From an uncultured Oscillibacter sp. (GTDB lineage Bacteria; Bacillota; Clostridia; Oscillospirales; Oscillospiraceae), in NCBI GenBank assembly GCA_934574045.1, contig CAKTMK010000008.1, positions 6,082-70,081 on the forward strand: DNA of 64,000 nt. Direction: 5' to 3'. Below the pieces are notes generated by a model. It saw only the letters and a list, made by a program, of their open reading frames with translations, was not told where the DNA came from and made no database searches. A program made the position numbers and the translations under genes. How positions within the stretch are numbered: position 1 is the first letter of the stretch; each line of letters starts with the position of its first letter. Below are positions 8,616-18,960 of the stretch, one piece after another.

Positions 8616-9194
8616 ATGCGCATCGTAAAGGACCCGGAGGAGCGGCGGCAGGAGATCGTGGACGGCGCCATCCGCGTATTTGCCCGCAAGGGCTACGAAA
8701 AGACCGCCATTTCCGACATCGCGGGGGAGATCGGTATCTCGCAGGGCCTGTGCTACCGTTATTTCCCGTCGAAAGAAGCCATCTACGACGCGGCGCTGGA
8801 CCAGTACGCCGCCTATATCGTGGAGCAGAATCTGGCCCGGACGCAGCTCGCCGGGAAAACGCTCAAAGAGCAGATCCTGCTCATGAGCGGAAAAACGCAG
8901 GAGTACTCCACCACAGAGCGGGATCTCAAGCCCCTTTATGACCTGTTTCACAAGGAGGGCAACCGCAAGCTCCACGACCAGCTCTCCCTGCGGGTGAGCG
9001 AAAAGCTGGTGCCGCTGATCGCCCAAGTGCTGCGAACAGCCGCGGAGCGGGGCGAGGTCCGGCTCTCCGACCCGGACGCCGCCGCGTACTTCTTCGTCTT
9101 TGGCCAGATGGGCATTCTGCTGGACCGGACGCTGCCGGAGGAGACCAAGGCCGCGCGCATCCAGTCCTGCCTGCTTGAGCTTTTGGGACTGTGA
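8616..9194 (+). CDS. TetR/AcrR-family repressor of the adjacent MATE exporter
   Basis: A 192-residue one-component regulator. The N-terminal helix-turn-helix (about 10-55) has the family pattern IVDGAIRVFARKGYEKTAI, then SDIAGEIGISQGLCYRYFPSKEAIY; the divergent C-terminal part should bind an inducing ligand. The start MRIVKD was preferred over an upstream ATG because AGGAGGGAGG lies five bases before it, and the longer form would start inside the operator and promoter. The same 21-bp operator occurs before this gene and before the exporter gene, so the protein most likely represses both and is released by a compound the pump exports. An inverted repeat just after the stop (GGCAAGC, 9202-9208, with GCTTGCC, 9213-9219) may be a weak terminator. 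Confidence 0.92.
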   Translation: MRIVKDPEERRQEIVDGAIRVFARKGYEKTAISDIAGEIGISQGLCYRYFPSKEAIYDAALDQYAAYIVEQNLARTQLAGKTLKEQILLMSGKTQEYSTTERDLKPLYDLFHKEGNRKLHDQLSLRVSEKLVPLIAQVLRTAAERGEVRLSDPDAAAYFFVFGQMGILLDRTLPEETKAARIQSCLLELLGL

Positions 9195-9236
9195 CAAATT
9201 GGGCAAGCGTATGCTTGCCTGATTTTACGGTCTAGA

Positions 9237-9257
9237 AATGAATATTGTTCATTCATT
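9237..9257. promoter_or_regulatory. TetR operator, copy 2, before the MATE gene
   Basis: Exact reverse complement of the 21-bp site at 8543-8563, with arms AATGAA and TTCATT. A possible promoter (TTGCCT 9215-9220, 17 bases, ATGAAT 9238-9243) has its -10 inside the site. The operator also covers an in-frame ATG at 9238, which argues that translation begins downstream at GTG 9277. Confidence 0.8.
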
Positions 9258-9276
9258 AAGAAAGAGGGAACATTTT

Positions 9277-10620
9277 GTGAAAAACAGCATTGATTTCATC
9301 GGCGGAGACACCCGCCGCAGCCTTCTGCGCATGGTCGGCCCACTGCTGGCGGCCATGGTGCTGACCATGGCGTACAACCTGGTGGACAGCCTGTGGGTCG
9401 GCAACCTGATGGGGGAGACCGGCTACGCCGCGCTGACCAGCTCCACCTCCGTCGTTCTTATCCTCTCGGCCATCGCAATGGGCTCCAGCAACGGCGCGGC
9501 CATCCTGATCGCCCAGACGGCAGGTGCAAAAAGGGAGGCGGGCGGACTGATCTCCGTGTCGCTGGCGCTGGCCGGGGCGTTTTCCGTGGGTGTGACCGCC
9601 GTTCTGGGGCTGGCGCTCCGTCCGCTGCTCTCCGCCATGAATACGCCGCCGGAGCTGTTCTCCATGGCGTATGACTATCTGTCGGTATACCTGCTGGGCT
9701 ACGCGGCCATCTTTCTCTATATGCACTTCACCGCGGCCTTCCGCGCCTTCGGCGACCCGGTGTTTCAGATGAAGGGGATGCTGCTGTCCACCGTGTTCAA
9801 CGCCGTGGCGGACCCGCTGATGATCCGCGGCTTCGGCCTGCGGGGCGCGGCGTGGGCCACGGTCCTGTCCGAGGCGCTGTGCCTTGTGTTCGCGGTTGTG
9901 TACCACCGGAAAAAGCGGCTGTTCCGGCTGACGCTGCGGCGCGCGGACGCCGCGTGGGTCCGGCCCCTGCTGGCGGACGCCGTGCCCTCTGCCGTGCAGA
10001 GCTGCATGCCCGCCGTCAGCTCCGCCGCGCTTCTGCTGCTGGTGACCGGCTTCGGCGTGACCGCCATCGCGGCATACGGCGCAGCGGGGCGGCTGGAGAT
10101 CCTGCTCTTTTACCCCGCCATGGCCATGAACATGGCGCTCACCGCCATCACGGGCCAGTGCTCCGGCGCGGGCCGGACGGACCGGGTCCGGGACTATCTG
10201 CGCTGTGCCCTGCGGCTGGGAACGGTCTTTACGGCGGTCCTCTCCGCTGCGGTGATCCTGTTCGCGGGGCCGCTGTCCCGGCTGTTCGTGGACAGCGCGG
10301 ACACCGCCGCCATCGTGCAGGGCTTCTTCCGCATCGTCAGCGTGGGCTACGTCCTCTATATGGCCACCAGCTGCTTCCTCGGTGAAACGAGCGGGCTGGG
10401 CCGTCCCGGCCGGAGCATGGCGCTGATGTTCGTGTACTACATCGTGGTCCGCGTGCCGCTGGCCGCAGCGCTAGTGCGCACGCCGCTGGCGCTGGACGGG
10501 GTCTGGACCGCCGTTCTCATCAGCCACATTGCCGCCGCCGCGCTGGCCGCGGCGCAGGGCCTGTCCCTTCTCAGGACCAAAACGCCGTCCCGCACGGCCC
10601 CGAAAGGAGAAGCCGCATGA
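9277..10620 (+). CDS. MATE-family multidrug/Na+ exporter
   Basis: A 447-residue integral membrane protein with about 12 hydrophobic helices. The N-terminal RRSLLRMVGPLLAAMVLTMAY followed by NLVDSLWVG is typical of MATE proteins, and a second half-repeat starts near VRPLLADAVPSAVQSC. Family members expel cationic drugs or metabolites in exchange for Na+ or H+. I chose GTG 9277 (V-K-N-S-I-D-F-I-G-G) over ATG 9238 because GAGGG lies about eight bases before the GTG and the earlier ATG lies in the operator. The stop overlaps the start of the next gene (ATGA), so the ferredoxin/flavodoxin protein is translationally coupled to the pump. Confidence 0.93.
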   Translation: MKNSIDFIGGDTRRSLLRMVGPLLAAMVLTMAYNLVDSLWVGNLMGETGYAALTSSTSVVLILSAIAMGSSNGAAILIAQTAGAKREAGGLISVSLALAGAFSVGVTAVLGLALRPLLSAMNTPPELFSMAYDYLSVYLLGYAAIFLYMHFTAAFRAFGDPVFQMKGMLLSTVFNAVADPLMIRGFGLRGAAWATVLSEALCLVFAVVYHRKKRLFRLTLRRADAAWVRPLLADAVPSAVQSCMPAVSSAALLLLVTGFGVTAIAAYGAAGRLEILLFYPAMAMNMALTAITGQCSGAGRTDRVRDYLRCALRLGTVFTAVLSAAVILFAGPLSRLFVDSADTAAIVQGFFRIVSVGYVLYMATSCFLGETSGLGRPGRSMALMFVYYIVVRVPLAAALVRTPLALDGVWTAVLISHIAAAALAAAQGLSLLRTKTPSRTAPKGEAA

Positions 10621-11390
10621 CCGTTCTGTACTTCACCTCCACCGGAAATTCTCTGTCCGCCGCCAAGCGTCTCGGCGGGACGCTGATCTCCATCCCCCAG
10701 CTCCTGCGCACCGGTGCGGACTGCGTGGCGGACGACGCCGTGGGCCTTGTGTTCCCGGTGTACGGCCTGTCGGTCCCGCCCATCGTGCTGGAGCTGATGG
10801 AGCGGGTAACGCTCCGGACCGGATATCTCTTTGCGGTGCTGACCTACGGGACCTACGCCGCCGGGGCGGGTGAGCAGCTTCTGTCGGCCGCCGCGGCCCA
10901 GGGCGGGACGGTTTCCTATCTGAACACTCTGCACATGCAGGAAAACTACCTGCCCGGCTTCGCCATGGAAAAGCAGACGACGCCCAGAACGCAGGCGGAT
11001 GCGCTGGCGCGGATCTGCGCGGACGTGGCCGCGCGGCGCCGCTGGCTGCGGCCCTGCTCCGGCTTTGACCGCTTCATGACCCAGACCCATCAGAAGAACT
11101 ACCGCTACCGCCGCGGCGAGGGCGTGACGCAGGCGCTGCGGGTGGAGGCAGGCTGCGCCGGCTGCGGCGTCTGCTCCCGGGTCTGTCCCGCCCGGAACAT
11201 CCGCATGGAGGGCGGACGGCCCGTCTTTGGACGGGACTGCCTGAGCTGCCTTGCCTGCGTCCAGAACTGCCCCGGCGGCGCGCTGCGCCTGCTGACTGAA
11301 AAGAGCGGCGCCCGCTATCGCTGCCCGGACGTCTCGCTGGAGGAGCTGATCCGCGCCAACGGCCCGGCGGAGCCGATGGGCGGCGCATGA
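10617..11390 (+). CDS. EFR1-type flavodoxin-ferredoxin fusion protein
   Basis: A 257-residue protein with an N-terminal flavodoxin-like domain and a C-terminal two-cluster ferredoxin. The FMN phosphate loop is visible as TSTGNSLSAAK near residues 8-18. The ferredoxin part has CAGCGVCSRVCP and CLSCLACVQNCP, giving eight cysteines for two [4Fe-4S] clusters. Proteins of this layout (EFR1 family) are common in anaerobic Clostridia and probably pass electrons between ferredoxin and flavin, but substrates are unknown. Its start overlaps the exporter stop by four bases, so it is co-expressed under TetR control. This suggests a redox step on the exported compound or a redox response to it, which is inference. 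Confidence 0.88.
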   Translation: MTVLYFTSTGNSLSAAKRLGGTLISIPQLLRTGADCVADDAVGLVFPVYGLSVPPIVLELMERVTLRTGYLFAVLTYGTYAAGAGEQLLSAAAAQGGTVSYLNTLHMQENYLPGFAMEKQTTPRTQADALARICADVAARRRWLRPCSGFDRFMTQTHQKNYRYRRGEGVTQALRVEAGCAGCGVCSRVCPARNIRMEGGRPVFGRDCLSCLACVQNCPGGALRLLTEKSGARYRCPDVSLEELIRANGPAEPMGGA

Positions 11391-11427
11391 CCTTGGGGCG
11401 GCGGGTGATCTTCACGCGAAAATCAGA

Positions 11428-11461
11428 CAGCGCGGGACGGCATGAATGCCGTCCCGCGCTG
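11428..11461. terminator. Bidirectional terminator between convergent operons
   Basis: A perfect 15-bp stem (11428-11442 with 11447-11461, loop TGAA) lies between the EFR1 gene and the LuxR-type gene, with short T-rich tails on both sides. Confidence 0.8.
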
Positions 11462-11501
11462 TGTTTCGTGCCGTGCTTCGTATCGCAGGCCGTCCGGCCG
11501 C

Positions 11502-12983
11502 TCATTCCTCCTGTAAAAGGGACAGCTCCCGGGCGCGCTGGACCGCCTGCCGCCGGTTCTTCACCCGCAGCTTGCGGTTGATGTTGGTGATGTGGAACTT
11601 CACGGTGCCGATCTTGATGTTCAGGTTTTCGGCGATCTCCTCGTTGGTCCGCTCCTGCGAGAGAAGGTAAAGCACATAGCTCTCCACCCGGGTGAGCGGC
11701 TCGTAATCCTCCCACGGGCGGCGCAGGTACCGGGGGCACTGTCTGGCCACCTCCATGGCGAGGCCCTTGATCTTCTCGGTAAACGCGTCCGCGCCCACCC
11801 GCTCCTCGTACAGGGACAAAAGCCGGACCATGAATTCTCCCTCGTCCGCCAGCAGGCGGTAATAGCCGTACTTCCGGGAGAGGGCCAGCGCCTCGCCGGT
11901 GTCCGCGCAGGCCCGGTCCTCGTCTCCCGCCGCCAGCGCGGCTATGGCGGAGAGGGCGCAGCACTCGCAGATGTCCGTATACCGCCGTCCCGGCTCCAGC
12001 AGGGCGATCAGCCGCCGGACCAGCACAGCGGCCTTCATGTGCTTGCCGAACACGATGTAGCACCGGGCCTTGATGAGATAGGCGTACACATTCATCATGT
12101 AAATGCCCTGATCTTCATCCGGCGCGCGGTCCTTCAGCCAGCTGCGGGCCGCGTCGTAGTCCCCGTCGCTGCACGCGGCCCACGCCTTGAGCGCCTCCAG
12201 ACTGTCCGTCAGCTCCTCCCAGCCCGTCACGCTGATGCGCCGGCGGATCTTTTCCGCGATCAGTCCCGCGCTGCGGGCCTGCCCGTTCATCAGCAGGATG
12301 CGCATTTGCAGCGCCAGCGCCACGAACAGGCAGCGCATATCGTGCATCTGCTCCATAAAGGGGATGGTCCCCGTCACCAGCAGCAGCGCCTTGAAGCACT
12401 CATTGCGCTGATAGTACCACTCCGCCAGCGCGATCTCATAGATGCCGGTGGCGCTGGAGCCGTACAGCGCCTCAATGGCGGCGCACACCGGCTCCTTATA
12501 GGTGACGATCTTGTCCCCAAAGGTGGAGAAGTCCCGGAAGCCGTTGAGGATACTGGGGCGGCAGGCGGAAATGGTCAAAGACGGCACCGGCCCCGCGTGG
12601 GCGGCGGCCAAGGTCTGCACCACGCCGACGAACTGCTCGTCGGTGATGTAGGGCATCACCAGCTCGGTGCTCAGCCGGTAAAACTCCAGATCCGCCGCCT
12701 GCCCGCCCTGCGGGGCGCGCAGCATGGAGACATAGCGCTCCGCCTCCCGCAGGTCGCCCCGCATGCTCTGGATCAGCGCCATCACCGGGATGAGCACTGG
12801 GCTTTCCCCGATCTCCCGGTCCGTGAGCTGAAAGAGGAACTCCCGCACCGCCCAGAACGCGGGCGCGGAATGAGGACGGGAAAGCTCCCGGATCAGAGTC
12901 TCCCGCAGCGTTCCGTTCTGCTCCGCCGCCCGCAGGGCGGCCAGCAGCTCCGTCTCGTCCCGATGCGCCTTGCGCTCGTCCAT
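11502..12983 (-). CDS. LuxR-type helix-turn-helix regulator with TPR-like sensor region
   Basis: A 493-residue regulator. The C-terminal 65 residues form a LuxR/GerE helix-turn-helix: LTRVESYVLYLLSQERTNEE, then IAENLNIKIGTVKFHITNIN and RKLRVKNRRQAV. The first 420 residues are helical and Ala/Leu-rich with TPR-like repeats, as in the arm of MalT/LAL regulators, but there is no P-loop ATPase domain, so this is a shortened version. It is the last gene of a minus-strand set: 33 bases separate it from the P-type-ATPase-like gene, which in turn follows rlmB closely. Start ATG has GGAGGAGG upstream. Its targets cannot be deduced from the window. Confidence 0.88.
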   Translation of the reverse strand: MDERKAHRDETELLAALRAAEQNGTLRETLIRELSRPHSAPAFWAVREFLFQLTDREIGESPVLIPVMALIQSMRGDLREAERYVSMLRAPQGGQAADLEFYRLSTELVMPYITDEQFVGVVQTLAAAHAGPVPSLTISACRPSILNGFRDFSTFGDKIVTYKEPVCAAIEALYGSSATGIYEIALAEWYYQRNECFKALLLVTGTIPFMEQMHDMRCLFVALALQMRILLMNGQARSAGLIAEKIRRRISVTGWEELTDSLEALKAWAACSDGDYDAARSWLKDRAPDEDQGIYMMNVYAYLIKARCYIVFGKHMKAAVLVRRLIALLEPGRRYTDICECCALSAIAALAAGDEDRACADTGEALALSRKYGYYRLLADEGEFMVRLLSLYEERVGADAFTEKIKGLAMEVARQCPRYLRRPWEDYEPLTRVESYVLYLLSQERTNEEIAENLNIKIGTVKFHITNINRKLRVKNRRQAVQRARELSLLQEE

Positions 12984-13016
12984 TTTTCCGTCCTCCTCCC
13001 CGCGTTCCTCAGGCGG

Positions 13017-15149
13017 TCAATACCGGCCCGCCAGATCGTCCAGCAGAAAGACCGGCAGCGTCCACAGCAGGGAAAACGCCAGCAGACGCACCGGGCTCAT
13101 CAGCTCATAGCTTCCAAGGCCCGTCAGATAAAAGCTCAGCAGCAGGCCCGCCACGCTGGCCAGCAGCGTCAGCGCCGTTCCGGCCCGCACCGCGCGGCAC
13201 AGGCGGCGGCTGCCCGCCACCGTCTCGGCATAGGGCAGCAGACCCTCCCGCAGCAGCAGCGCCCGTGGCCGCCCCGCGGCGCTCTCCTGCTCGGAATAGG
13301 CCAGCCGGTCCGAAAGGGGCGGATACTCCGGCTTCACCTTGGCGGTGAATTTGCGGGCCAGCAGGCCCGGATTCACGTTCGGGTCCCGGGAGGCCAGAAT
13401 GGGCCGGATGCGGTTTTTCCGCAGCAGCCGCAGCGCCCAGTCCACATTGTCGGAGGGCTTGTACTTCACCGCGAACACCGCGGCCAGCTGCCGGTCGATG
13501 GAGAGGAACACCCCCGTCCGCAGGTTCAGTCCGCTGGGCAGGCGCACGTCCATCTTCCGCATGAACGAGGCCGTTCCCAAAAGGACGGTTTCGCCGTGGA
13601 TGTTGGCGGAAAAGCCGCCCTCCTCATAAAAGCTGAAATCGTCCAGCGGCTGAATGGATCCGCCCTCGGACACCAGCAGATTGTCAAACAGCCGCCGCAG
13701 CCCGCAGCCGGAGGCCCGGGCGAGGGATGCGCCGTACGACACGGCCTTACCCATCTCCTCGCCGAACAGCTTCACGCCGTTCAGGCTGACGGTCCCCGGT
13801 GGGAACAAGTCCTGATCCGACAGGATCATGGACCGCCTGCGGCTGATCCGCTCCGCCCCAGCGCAGCCCGCCACGGCGCAGCCCGCCTTTTGCAGCCGCT
13901 TTGCCAGCCGGGCGGCGGGCAGCGCGTCCGTCAGCGGCAGCATCAGTGCCGCAGACGCCGCCAAAATGGCCGACCAGTTGAGCAGGAAATCCGCGCCGCG
14001 CCCCTGTCCCAGCGAGCCGAGGCCCGCGAACACGATGGACGCCACAAATACCACCGGCAGGAACGCCGCCTGCCAGATCTCGGAAAATGAGGGCTTCTCC
14101 GCGTCGGTCCAGAAGCCGGGGACGGAGCCAGGCTGTTTGCACGCGCCCTTTTCCAGATCCGTCACCAGATAGGGCGGCGCGGAGTCCAGCGCGGCGGTGC
14201 GGAACGTGTCGTACCGCGCCCGCGCCCGCTGGGCGCAGCCCCACTGGCCGAAGAGCAGACCCGCGCAGGCGGGCAGCGCGTACAGCGGGGCGGCGCTGCG
14301 TCCGGGCAGCCAGATACCGGCCCCGCAGTCCAGCAGGGCCGCCAGCGCGGAAAACGCCAGCAGCAGCTCGCCGGTGAAATACCGGCGGGCCAGCCGCGAA
14401 AAGCCCCGGGCAAACACCCCGCGGCACAAAATGCACATCAAGGCCAAAACGGCGGCGCAGGCGCCTGTCTGCACCTGTGCGTTCCCCGTCCAGACCGGGA
14501 CGGTATATCCAGCGGCCTCCGCCGCCTGCGGCGCCAGCAATACCAAAACGGCCAGCACCGCCGCCCCCAGCGGACGGCGCGCCCGCCGCCAGCGCTTGAG
14601 CGCCCGCTTTGCCGCCTCGTCCAGCGGCTCCTCCGGGCCGATGGGCGGCTCCTCCGGCTCCGGCTCCGGCGGCGGTCCGGGCGGCTCATAGAGCTGCTCC
14701 GTCTCCTCCATCCGGACCCGCTTCCGGGAAAACAGCCCCCGGCGGGGGCGGTGATCCGTCTCCAGCGCCTGCCGGTCCATCAGGTCGCCCACCGTCTGGC
14801 CCACGGCCTGCTCGATGGGAACGGGCCGGGGCGGCGGGGGAAGCGTCTCCTCCGGCGCTTCCTGTACTTCCTCCCGCTCCGGGGCGGGCGGCTCCGGCGG
14901 CTGCGCCGGGGCCTTTCCGGGCGCGTCCTCTCCGGGCGCGTCCGCTTCCGGCGTTTCCTCCGCCGGGGCAGCGGCACTCTCCAGCGCTCCGTCCACTTCG
15001 TCGAGGATGTGCCGCCGCCGTCCGCCGCCGTATTCCGCCAGGATCTCCTCCAGAGAATAGTCCCCGTCCGGGGCCACGTCGGTCCCGGCGTTCAGATCCT
15101 CCGCGTCGGTCAGGGCGCTGTACGGTCTTTTTCCTTCCTTATCTGCCAT
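13017..15149 (-). CDS. P-type-ATPase-like membrane protein lacking catalytic motifs
   Basis: A 710-residue protein. Residues 1-190 are a Pro/Glu-rich, probably disordered cytosolic region. Hydrophobic segments lie at about 193-213, 226-243, 262-302, 360-378, 388-408 and 655-705. Between them is a region arranged like the P and N domains of heavy-metal P-type ATPases: ISRRRSMILSDQDLFPPGTV (435-454) sits where DKTGTLT is expected, HGETVLLGTASFMRKM resembles the N-domain core, and IRPILASRDPNVNPGLLARK (581-600) sits where the TGD loop is expected. The phosphorylated aspartate motif, the TGE actuator loop and GDGxND are all missing, so it cannot run the normal cycle. It lies in a probable operon with rlmB and the LuxR-type regulator. 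A sensor or scaffold role is speculation. Confidence 0.7.
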   Translation of the reverse strand: MADKEGKRPYSALTDAEDLNAGTDVAPDGDYSLEEILAEYGGGRRRHILDEVDGALESAAAPAEETPEADAPGEDAPGKAPAQPPEPPAPEREEVQEAPEETLPPPPRPVPIEQAVGQTVGDLMDRQALETDHRPRRGLFSRKRVRMEETEQLYEPPGPPPEPEPEEPPIGPEEPLDEAAKRALKRWRRARRPLGAAVLAVLVLLAPQAAEAAGYTVPVWTGNAQVQTGACAAVLALMCILCRGVFARGFSRLARRYFTGELLLAFSALAALLDCGAGIWLPGRSAAPLYALPACAGLLFGQWGCAQRARARYDTFRTAALDSAPPYLVTDLEKGACKQPGSVPGFWTDAEKPSFSEIWQAAFLPVVFVASIVFAGLGSLGQGRGADFLLNWSAILAASAALMLPLTDALPAARLAKRLQKAGCAVAGCAGAERISRRRSMILSDQDLFPPGTVSLNGVKLFGEEMGKAVSYGASLARASGCGLRRLFDNLLVSEGGSIQPLDDFSFYEEGGFSANIHGETVLLGTASFMRKMDVRLPSGLNLRTGVFLSIDRQLAAVFAVKYKPSDNVDWALRLLRKNRIRPILASRDPNVNPGLLARKFTAKVKPEYPPLSDRLAYSEQESAAGRPRALLLREGLLPYAETVAGSRRLCRAVRAGTALTLLASVAGLLLSFYLTGLGSYELMSPVRLLAFSLLWTLPVFLLDDLAGRY

Positions 15150-15179
15150 GCTGTCTCTCCCACCCGCGCAGGTCCGCGC

Positions 15180-15947
15180 TCAGGCCCTCTGCCGCACGGC
15201 TTCGTACAGCAGGATCGCCGCCGCCGCGGAGGCGTTGAGCGAGTTGAGCTTTCCCCGCATGGGGATGCTGACAAGGAAATCGCAGCTCTCCGCCACGAGA
15301 CGGGTCATGCCGTCTCCCTCGCTGCCGATGACGATGGCGGCGGGGCCTTTCAGGTCCGCGTCGTAGAGGGAGGTGGTGCCGTCCGCCGCCGTTCCGAAGA
15401 TCCACATTCCCTGCTTTTTCAGGTCCTTAATAAGAGAGGGGATGTTGGGCACCCGGGCCACCGGCAGATGGGCCACCGCCCCGGCGGAGGTCTTGGCCAC
15501 CACGGCGGTCAGCCCCGCGCTGCGCCGCTTAGGGATGACGACCCCGTGGGCGCCGGCGCACTCCGCCGTGCGGATGATGGCGCCCAGATTGTGGGGGTCG
15601 GAGATCTCGTCGCAGATCACCAGCAGCGGCGCCTCGCCCCGCTCCTGCGCCGCGGCTAGGATGTCCTCCACCGCCGCGTACTCCCGCACGGCGGCCAGCG
15701 CGATCACGCCCTGATGGGCGTGGGTCCGGCTCATGGCGTCCAGCTTGCGCCGGTCCGCCTCCACCACCACCACGCCCGCGGCCCGCGCCGTGGAGGCGAT
15801 GTGGCCCAGCGTTTTGTCCGTCTCGCCCTTGGCGAGGTATATCTTGTCGATGCTCTCTCCGGCGCGCAGCGCCTCGATCACGGCGTTGCGTCCCTCGATC
15901 AGGCCGTCCGCCTCGGCGGTGAGCAGATTTTTCTTTTCGTCGTTCAT
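15180..15947 (-). CDS. rlmB: 23S rRNA 2'-O-methyltransferase, TrmH/SpoU family
   Basis: A 255-residue SPOUT methyltransferase, probably RlmB, which 2'-O-methylates a guanosine in 23S rRNA using S-adenosylmethionine. The N-terminal substrate-binding domain (GLIEGRNAVIEALRAGESID) is followed by the SPOUT domain with its three signature blocks: ISDPHNLGAIIRTAECAGAH, then AIVIGSEGDGMTR and IPMRGKLNSLNASAAAAILL, which form the trefoil knot. Start ATG 15945-15947 has AGGAGAA upstream. The intergenic region shared with divergent ftsH holds a TTTATT-17-TACAAT candidate promoter for this gene and an inverted repeat at 16066-16087. Two further genes follow closely on the same strand. The exact rRNA position is not provable from sequence. 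Confidence 0.93.
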   Translation of the reverse strand: MNDEKKNLLTAEADGLIEGRNAVIEALRAGESIDKIYLAKGETDKTLGHIASTARAAGVVVVEADRRKLDAMSRTHAHQGVIALAAVREYAAVEDILAAAQERGEAPLLVICDEISDPHNLGAIIRTAECAGAHGVVIPKRRSAGLTAVVAKTSAGAVAHLPVARVPNIPSLIKDLKKQGMWIFGTAADGTTSLYDADLKGPAAIVIGSEGDGMTRLVAESCDFLVSIPMRGKLNSLNASAAAAILLYEAVRQRA

Positions 15948-16065
15948 ACGTTCTCCTTCAGCGCCCGCGGCGGCCCGCCGCAGGCGGGCGCGAACGGGCC
16001 GTCCGCACTAAAATTTTTCCCATTCTCATGTTCCTGATTGTATCACAATTTCCGCATACAATAAA

Positions 16066-16087
16066 GTGAAATTCACAGAAATTTCAC
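16066..16087. promoter_or_regulatory. Inverted repeat between divergent rlmB and ftsH
   Basis: GTGAAATT (16066-16073) and AATTTCAC (16080-16087) form a perfect 8-bp inverted repeat with a six-base spacer, 20 bases before the ftsH -35 and close to the rlmB promoter. A regulator binding here could act on both genes; no candidate is evident. Confidence 0.45.
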
Positions 16088-16107
16088 GGAAAAGCAGGCG
16101 GCCGTCC

Positions 16108-16136
16108 TTGTGGGTCCGCGTTTTTTATGATATACT
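16108..16136 (+). promoter_or_regulatory. Promoter of ftsH
   Basis: TTGTGG (16108-16113), 17 bases, TATACT (16131-16136), 57 bases before the start codon. Confidence 0.7.
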
Positions 16137-16193
16137 GCATGATAATTTGAGCAAAGCCTTTTGGGGCGCGAAGCTGTAAGGAGTATTCATCGG

Positions 16194-18515
<2,322 letters not shown>

Positions 18516-18542
18516 CCGTTTCCCATTCCGCATAGAACGCGC

Positions 18543-18573
18543 AAAGCGCCCGGCCAATGGCCGGGCGCTTTTT
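18543..18573 (+). terminator. Terminator of ftsH
   Basis: Stem AAAGCGCCCGGCC (18543-18555) with 18559-18571, three-base loop, and a T run to 18573; it lies 27 bases after the ftsH stop. Confidence 0.9.
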
Positions 18574-18911
18574 CGCGCGCGCCGAGATATCTGCCGGTCT
18601 TTGCGCTCCGCGGCCCCTGTCCGGCTTTTGTCCGCCGCTCCGCCCATTGCTTTCTCTGCCTGCCGCAGTCTGGCCGTCGCTTCCATCCGGCAGCTCTGCC
18701 CACTGTGTTTCTGTTCGCGCCCTCGTTCTCAGGTTTCTGCCGCCGCCTGCCGGTCTCCATCTTGCAGCTTCTACCCTCCGGCAGCCGGCCGCTTTCCCGT
18801 GGCGCACAGCAAGTCTCCTTCTTCGTATGCGGCGGCATACGGGCGGCACGTTTTCACAGGCCCCGTCTGTCGATGCAAAGGCTGTCCGCGTCTTTCCGCG
18901 CGCACCCGCGC
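18574..18911. other. Intergenic stretch without recognisable gene
   Basis: About 340 bases lie between the ftsH terminator and the terminator of the convergent symporter gene. Open frames here run in several phases with no ribosome binding site and read as Pro/Arg/Ser-rich nonsense. No tRNA, riboswitch or repeat was recognised. Confidence 0.6.
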
Positions 18912-18945
18912 AAAAACCGGCGCGCGGATGCTCTCCGCGCGCCGG
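18912..18945 (-). terminator. Terminator of the symporter gene
   Basis: A perfect 12-bp stem (18917-18928 with 18934-18945) followed on the minus strand by TTTTT (18912-18916), 15 bases after the symporter stop. Confidence 0.85.
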
Positions 18946-18960
18946 TCAAAGCCGTCTGAT

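Noticed and set aside
9238..9276. ATG at 9238 as start of the MATE exporter
   Set aside because: It lies inside the TetR operator and -10 region and has no ribosome binding site; GTG 9277 does.
11592..14090. 832-codon open frame on the plus strand opposite the LuxR-type and P-type-ATPase-like genes
   Set aside because: It runs antisense across two clear genes, is rich in His/Gln/Arg/Gly as expected for the reverse of GC-rich codons, and has no recognisable domain.
13017..15149. Treating the P-type-ATPase-like gene as a decayed pseudogene
   Set aside because: The frame is intact over 710 codons with a good start and operon context. Only the catalytic motifs are missing, which fits a pseudoenzyme better than a decaying gene.
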